Assembly: GCA_019247865.1 (NCBI GenBank)
Contig: JAFBAJ010000129.1
Span: forward strand, 1-10,150
DNA: 10,150 nucleotides
Source of the DNA: Acidobacteriota bacterium
GTDB lineage: Bacteria; Acidobacteriota; Blastocatellia; Pyrinomonadales; Pyrinomonadaceae
Direction of reading: 5' to 3'
The notes under the pieces are model-generated. The model made no database searches, was not told the DNA's origin, and saw nothing but the letters and a program-made list of their open reading frames with translations. Shown piece by piece: positions 6,654 to 10,150 of the stretch (positions within the stretch are counted from its first letter, which is position 1; the number at the start of each line of letters is the position of its first letter). The position numbers and the translations under genes were made by a program.

Positions 6654-9167
6654 TTAGTTGATGGCCGTTGAAGTTAGTTTTCCGGTGTGCAGGTCAACCA
6701 GCGTCTCCGCGTCCTCTAAGGCGCTGTGACGACGACGGCGCTTGTGATCGGACTTGCACGAGTACATCGCCTGATCGGCTGAGATCAGGAGCTGGTCGAG
6801 CGTCTCGCCGTGCACGCCGTAGGTCGCGTGGCCGACGCTGATGCCGACGTTCGCGTACATGTCGCCGCTGACGGGCAGCAGGAAAGTCGAGATGGTCTTC
6901 TCGATACGCTCGCGCAGCTCGTCGACCTGATCGCCGACCAGCTCCTGCACGACCGCGACGAACTCGTCGCCCGCATAGCGCGCCAGAAAATCGTACTCTC
7001 TGAGCTGCGCCTGCAACAGACGCGCGACCTCGCGCAGCATCTGGTCGCCGACCTTGTGGCCGAACGTGTCGTTGACCTTCTTGAAGTCATCCAGATCGAG
7101 CATGATGACCTGGAAGGGACGCTTCGTGCGGTTGGCGCGCGAGACCTCCTGTTCAAAGCGCAGATACATGCAGCGCGCGTTGGGCAGTCCCGTCAGCGGA
7201 TCTGTCAGCGCGTGCGACTCGGCCTCTGCGTGATGCATCGCGTTGGCGAGCGCGTCCGCCGCGAGCCTCACGACCGTGTCCAGCAGGCGCATGTGATCGT
7301 CCGTGTAGTTCGTCAGCTCCGAAGAGTAGACCGACAGGGCTCCGAGCAGGCGGTCGTCCTTGACGAGCGGCAGCGCGGCCATCGCGCGGTAACGGCTTCC
7401 GGGCGAGAGATGCACGCCCGCGAAATCGAGCGTCGGGTCGATGCGGTTGATCGAGCGGCGATTGGCGAGCGCGAAGCCCGTCACGCCTTCGCCCGGCGCG
7501 ATGCAGCGACCGTGCAGGATGTCCGAGTTCCGGCCCGCGACGTGCGCAGCCTCCGCGTAACCCTTCAACTCGTCGTGCAGGTAGACCACGCAGGTGTCGA
7601 ACGGCACGATGTGTCCGACCTTGTTGACGATGATCGAGAGCGTGTCCTTGATGTCGAGCGACGAGCCGAAGGTACGCGCGATCTCGTAGAGCGCGTAGAC
7701 CTCGCGGTGCGCGTTCTTGATCTGATCGAGATAGTCGGGCGAGCTCGCGCGATTCGGCGAGAGACTGTTCTCGCTCAGCGCGCGCGTCCCCAGGCCGTCT
7801 TCCGCCATGCTGTGCTGGTCCAGGCCGAGCGCGGCGATCTCCGTCTCGAAACGCGGCAGGTGCTTGAGAAACGTATCCACGATCTTAGGGTCGTAGGTCA
7901 CGCCCGCGCCGCGCAGGAGAAGCGCGCTCGCTTCGTCGCGCGTCATGCCGGGGCGATAGGGGCGGTCTTCGCGCACCGAATCGAAGCTGTCCACGACGGC
8001 CAGGATGCGCGCCGTCATCGGAATCTCTTCGCCGCGCAGGCCGTCCGGATAACCGAGACCGTTCCACTGCTCGTGATGATGGCGCACGATGGGCACGACC
8101 GGATACGGAAACTCGACGCGGCTCAGGATCTCTGCGCCGACGGTCGTGTGGACTTTCATCTTCTCGAACTCGGCGGCGGAGAGGCGGCCGGGTTTGTTCA
8201 AAATGTGATCGGGCACGGCGAGCTTGCCGATGTCGTGCAGGAGCGCGCCAGCCTTCAAAGCCTGTATCTCGCTGTCCGGGAGGCCGAAAATCTTGCCCAT
8301 CCCGGCGGCGTAGACCTGCACGCGGCGGACGTGGCAATGCGTCGTCTGGTCTTTGGCGTCAATCGCCGTCGCCAGCGCTTCCACAGTAGCGAGGTGGATG
8401 CGGCTCATCTCGGACGCTTCGCGCGTCTTCTCGGCCACACGCTCGAAATAGATCTTATAAGTCGCGTAGGTCAGCGCGATGACCGGCACGCTCAGCAGCA
8501 CGTAGAGAAAGCCGAAGGTCGTGATCGAAGCATAGACCACCGCCGCCGCAATCGCCGCCGCAAAGAAAGTCCAGGAAGTCCACAGGTAGCCGTCGCGCCA
8601 GAAACGCCAGATCGAACGGCGGTTCTTCAGCGCGCACATCGTCGCCACCGTCAGGCCGTTCAGAAAATATTGCAGGATGGTCATCACCGCGAGCGCGACC
8701 AGCAGATGCGCCGTACGCACTTCGGGAGAGAGACCGAGCGGCACGGTCTGGACGCGCGCGTAAGCGAAGAGCGTCAGATAGAAGGAGTGCCCGGAGATAA
8801 AGACCGAGACAGCCATCATCGCTGGCGCGCCGATCCAGCTCGTCATGCGCCGCGTCGTGCGGTGCGAGCTGACTAAGGAATCGGCCACGCCCAGCAGAAT
8901 CGCCGCCGGGACGCCGAGCATCAGCACGCTCAGAAAAGTAAAGGTGTCTCCGGCCGTGATGCTGGCCGTCGTGTTCGGGATGCGAATCGGATAGGAGCTG
9001 GTGATGAGCACGAGGGTCAGGAGCGCGACGAACTCTCCCCACTCGACGAGACTAAAAGAGAGACAATGGTAGAAGCCCCACGCGCCCGTCACCAATCCGG
9101 CAGCAACCATCACGAACCAATAGGTCTTGGCCGCATAGTTGTAATCTGACATGTCGATGAATTTCAC
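6654..9167 (-). CDS. Membrane HD-GYP / GAF / GGDEF cyclic-di-GMP protein
   Basis: An 837-aa dual-domain protein. The N-terminal third (about 12-240) has several hydrophobic helices and resembles a membrane sensor. The HD-GYP phosphodiesterase domain (about 255-440) has His279, the HDIGK motif (311-315), the HHH cluster (363-365), NGLGYPDG containing GYP (372-374), and ARILAVVDSFD. A GAF domain lies at about 485-645. The C-terminal GGDEF domain (about 650-808) has DPLTGLPNA, DLDDFKKVNDTFGH and active site AGDEF (732-736) in place of GGDEF; AGDEF is found in active cyclases. An RxxD inhibitory site (Arg723-Asp726) sits exactly five residues before it. The protein could therefore both make cyclic-di-GMP, with product feedback, and degrade it. 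The start is GTG at 9167, preceded after 6 nt by GGAGAGG (9174-9180); the ATG at 9152 has a poorer site. A small membrane protein gene follows 25 bp downstream. Confidence 0.92.
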   Translation of the reverse strand: MKFIDMSDYNYAAKTYWFVMVAAGLVTGAWGFYHCLSFSLVEWGEFVALLTLVLITSSYPIRIPNTTASITAGDTFTFLSVLMLGVPAAILLGVADSLVSSHRTTRRMTSWIGAPAMMAVSVFISGHSFYLTLFAYARVQTVPLGLSPEVRTAHLLVALAVMTILQYFLNGLTVATMCALKNRRSIWRFWRDGYLWTSWTFFAAAIAAAVVYASITTFGFLYVLLSVPVIALTYATYKIYFERVAEKTREASEMSRIHLATVEALATAIDAKDQTTHCHVRRVQVYAAGMGKIFGLPDSEIQALKAGALLHDIGKLAVPDHILNKPGRLSAAEFEKMKVHTTVGAEILSRVEFPYPVVPIVRHHHEQWNGLGYPDGLRGEEIPMTARILAVVDSFDSVREDRPYRPGMTRDEASALLLRGAGVTYDPKIVDTFLKHLPRFETEIAALGLDQHSMAEDGLGTRALSENSLSPNRASSPDYLDQIKNAHREVYALYEIARTFGSSLDIKDTLSIIVNKVGHIVPFDTCVVYLHDELKGYAEAAHVAGRNSDILHGRCIAPGEGVTGFALANRRSINRIDPTLDFAGVHLSPGSRYRAMAALPLVKDDRLLGALSVYSSELTNYTDDHMRLLDTVVRLAADALANAMHHAEAESHALTDPLTGLPNARCMYLRFEQEVSRANRTKRPFQVIMLDLDDFKKVNDTFGHKVGDQMLREVARLLQAQLREYDFLARYAGDEFVAVVQELVGDQVDELRERIEKTISTFLLPVSGDMYANVGISVGHATYGVHGETLDQLLISADQAMYSCKSDHKRRRRHSALEDAETLVDLHTGKLTSTAIN

Positions 9168-9173
9168 TCGCCG

Positions 9174-9180
9174 CCTCTCC
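9174..9180 (-). promoter_or_regulatory. Ribosome binding site deciding a GTG start
   Basis: GGAGAGG on the minus strand lies 6 nt before the GTG at 9167-9165. The alternative ATG at 9152 lacks a comparable site at usable distance. I saw no clear promoter in 9181-9223. Confidence 0.6.
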
Positions 9181-9223
9181 GTTCGCTACTGAAAGTGTGG
9201 AGTCTTGAGGTGTGGGGCTGTCT

Positions 9224-9286
9224 AAGTCTCAGGTCTCAAGTCCCAGGTCTCAAGTCCGCTGACCTGGGACTTGAGACCTGAGACTT
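9224..9286. repeat. Perfect 26-bp inverted repeat of GTCTCAAG-type heptads
   Basis: The arms 9224-9249 and 9261-9286 are exact inverted copies around an 11-nt loop. Each arm is a run of 7-bp words: AAGTCTC, AGGTCTC, AAGTCCC, AGGTCTC on the left; GACCTGG, GACTTGA, GACCTGA, GACTTGA on the right, where the register continues past the arm to 9290. It begins 9 bp past the protease stop. A T-tract (9292-9296) follows only on the plus strand, overlapping the protease stop codon, so as an intrinsic terminator it points against protease transcription. For the protease mRNA it would be a stable 3' hairpin without a T-tract. Confidence 0.85.
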
Positions 9287-9294
9287 GAGACTTT

Positions 9295-10150
9295 TTATTC
9301 CGGCTCGCCGTTAATCTCCGTCGTCAGCGCGTTGCTGAAGACGATGTTCTCGCTCATCGTAATGCCTTCGCTCATCGTGATGCCTTCGAGCACCGTGACG
9401 CCTTCGCTCATCGTGATGCCTTCGCTCATCGTGATGCCCTCGCTCAGCGTAATGCCTTCCGACAGGGTGATGCCCTGCGTCAGAGTCACGCCCTGCGAGA
9501 GCGAGACGCCGCTCGTCGTGTTGTTGAGCGTGCCGCCGTTATAGAGCACCGTGTAGAGCAGAGACTTGACGCCGGGCGTCAGGACGGCCGACGGCGAACT
9601 GCCGGTGTAGCTCGTGATGTCGATTGGCTGATACAGGCGATAGTTGTACCAGAGGGCTTTCGTCTGATACGGGAACTGCATCTTGCGGAACAGCTCGTCG
9701 CCGCCGAAGATGTTGTAAGAGTTGTAGAAGACCACGCCGCCGCGCGTCGAGTTCTCGCCGCTGACATTGATCGTCGCGGGCGGCATCGCGCCGCTCAGGA
9801 TGTTCGCGCCGACTTCGGCCGTGCCGACGTTGCTGATGAGCGCGCCGGCGAGCCTGACGGCGGCATCAATGTTCAAGATCCCCGCGCCCTGCGTTGCGAC
9901 ATCCGTGTTGCGGATCGGCTGGGCCGTGAACTGGAGGATGGCGCGCACCATCTGCGGCGTCAGCCCCGGGTTGCGCTGCACGAGCAGCGCCGCTGCACCG
10001 GCGACGACCGGAGCCGCCATCGAAGTTCCGCTGAGCTGCATCATGCCCGGCGAGACCTCGATCTCAGGATGATCCTGCGAGAGCTTACCGCGCACGCTCG
10101 GCTCGCTGCCGACGAGGCGGTTGCCCGGCGCGACCAGATCGGGCTTGAGC
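9295..10150 (-). CDS. Subtilisin-like (S8) serine protease, C-terminal part, with hexapeptide repeats
   Basis: The reading frame is open to the right edge, so the protein continues upstream; 284 full codons and the stop at 9295 are visible. The first visible residues, KPDLVAPGNRLV, and the motif LSGTSMAAPVVAGAAALL are the conserved C-terminal half of the S8 catalytic domain; the catalytic Ser codon is at 10023-10021. The catalytic Asp and His should lie off-window. NTDVATQGAGILNIDAAVRLA closes the domain. A region of about 110 residues without a recognised fold follows, then about ten hexapeptides of the GITMSE/GITLSE type (9331-9510), and a short acidic tail. Such proteases are usually secreted, but no signal peptide can be checked here. 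An in-frame GTG at 10095 would cut off conserved domain sequence and is not the start. The repeat tail is probably not needed for catalysis and may be a stalk or surface-interaction module. Confidence 0.9.
   Translation of the reverse strand, partial: LKPDLVAPGNRLVGSEPSVRGKLSQDHPEIEVSPGMMQLSGTSMAAPVVAGAAALLVQRNPGLTPQMVRAILQFTAQPIRNTDVATQGAGILNIDAAVRLAGALISNVGTAEVGANILSGAMPPATINVSGENSTRGGVVFYNSYNIFGGDELFRKMQFPYQTKALWYNYRLYQPIDITSYTGSSPSAVLTPGVKSLLYTVLYNGGTLNNTTSGVSLSQGVTLTQGITLSEGITLSEGITMSEGITMSEGVTVLEGITMSEGITMSENIVFSNALTTEINGEPE
9331..9510 (-). repeat. In-frame 18-bp tandem repeat encoding GITMSE-type hexapeptides
   Basis: Ten 18-bp units encode, in order, GVSLSQ, GVTLTQ, GITLSE, GITLSE, GITMSE, GITMSE, GVTVLE, GITMSE, GITMSE and a degenerate NIVFSN. 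The units at 9353-9442 are near-identical at DNA level apart from 9389-9406. The units nearer the catalytic domain (9461-9510) have diverged, so the array looks expanded more recently towards the C-terminal end. Confidence 0.9.

Noticed and set aside
6810..8876. A 688-codon open frame on the plus strand opposite the HD-GYP/GGDEF gene
   Set aside because: Its product is rich in Arg, Asp, Val and His with no domain or hydrophobic pattern. It is a frame shadow of GC-rich coding sequence; the minus strand has clear catalytic motifs.
9353..9496. Regular 18-bp repeats considered as a CRISPR-like or iteron array
   Set aside because: There are no spacers between units, the period is a multiple of three, and the repeats stay in frame as hexapeptides in a recognised protease.
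9332..9544. A plus-strand frame with repeated hydrophobic residues opposite the protease tail
   Set aside because: The repetition is just the antisense reading of the 18-bp repeat, and there is no ribosome binding site or independent support.

Overview
The window is GC-rich, densely coded and bacterial, with short AT-richer spacers. Gene content points to an environmental Gram-negative-type lineage: a membrane polyferredoxin, a GT39-like transferase, a receiver-first kinase with a sigma-54 activator, an HD-GYP/GGDEF protein, and a subtilase with hexapeptide repeats. Acidobacteriota (Blastocatellia-like) is my best guess. It rests on overall flavour, not on any marker gene.

Layout. (1) 1-1217, minus: a membrane 4Fe-4S polyferredoxin cut by the left edge. 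(2) 1218-1374: a divergent spacer with an AT-rich heptad repeat and a weak -10-like box. (3) 1375-2697, plus: a GT39-like membrane glycosyltransferase whose last codons lie inside a palindromic repeat (2661-2730). This repeat also fills the gap to the convergent operon. (4) 6269 down to 2739, minus: a two-component operon. A good sigma-70-type promoter (TTGACA, 17 bp, TTCAAT) drives a soluble REC-GAF-PAS-HisKA-HATPase kinase and, 16 bp later, an NtrC-family sigma-54 activator that probably starts at TTG. (5) 9167 down to 6353, minus: a second operon. It encodes a membrane HD-GYP + GAF + GGDEF cyclic-di-GMP protein and a small single-pass membrane protein, and ends at a strong hairpin terminator directly upstream of the kinase promoter. 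(6) 9295-10150, minus: the C-terminal part of a subtilisin-like (S8) protease, cut by the right edge, ending in about ten hexapeptide repeats.

How the genes fit together. About half of the window is signal transduction. The kinase and sigma-54 activator form a cognate pair that should control remote sigma-54 promoters; I saw no obvious -24/-12 element in the spacers here. The HD-GYP/GGDEF protein keeps both active sites and could make or degrade cyclic-di-GMP. The transferase, protease and polyferredoxin have no evident functional link to the regulators.

The most unusual signal is in the spacers. Each one of any length carries a palindrome built from degenerate tandem words: 7 bp in four cases, about 8 bp in one. 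The words differ between spacers, except that two AT-rich sites share a family. I see no tRNA, rRNA, CRISPR array, insertion sequence, prophage or classical defence system.
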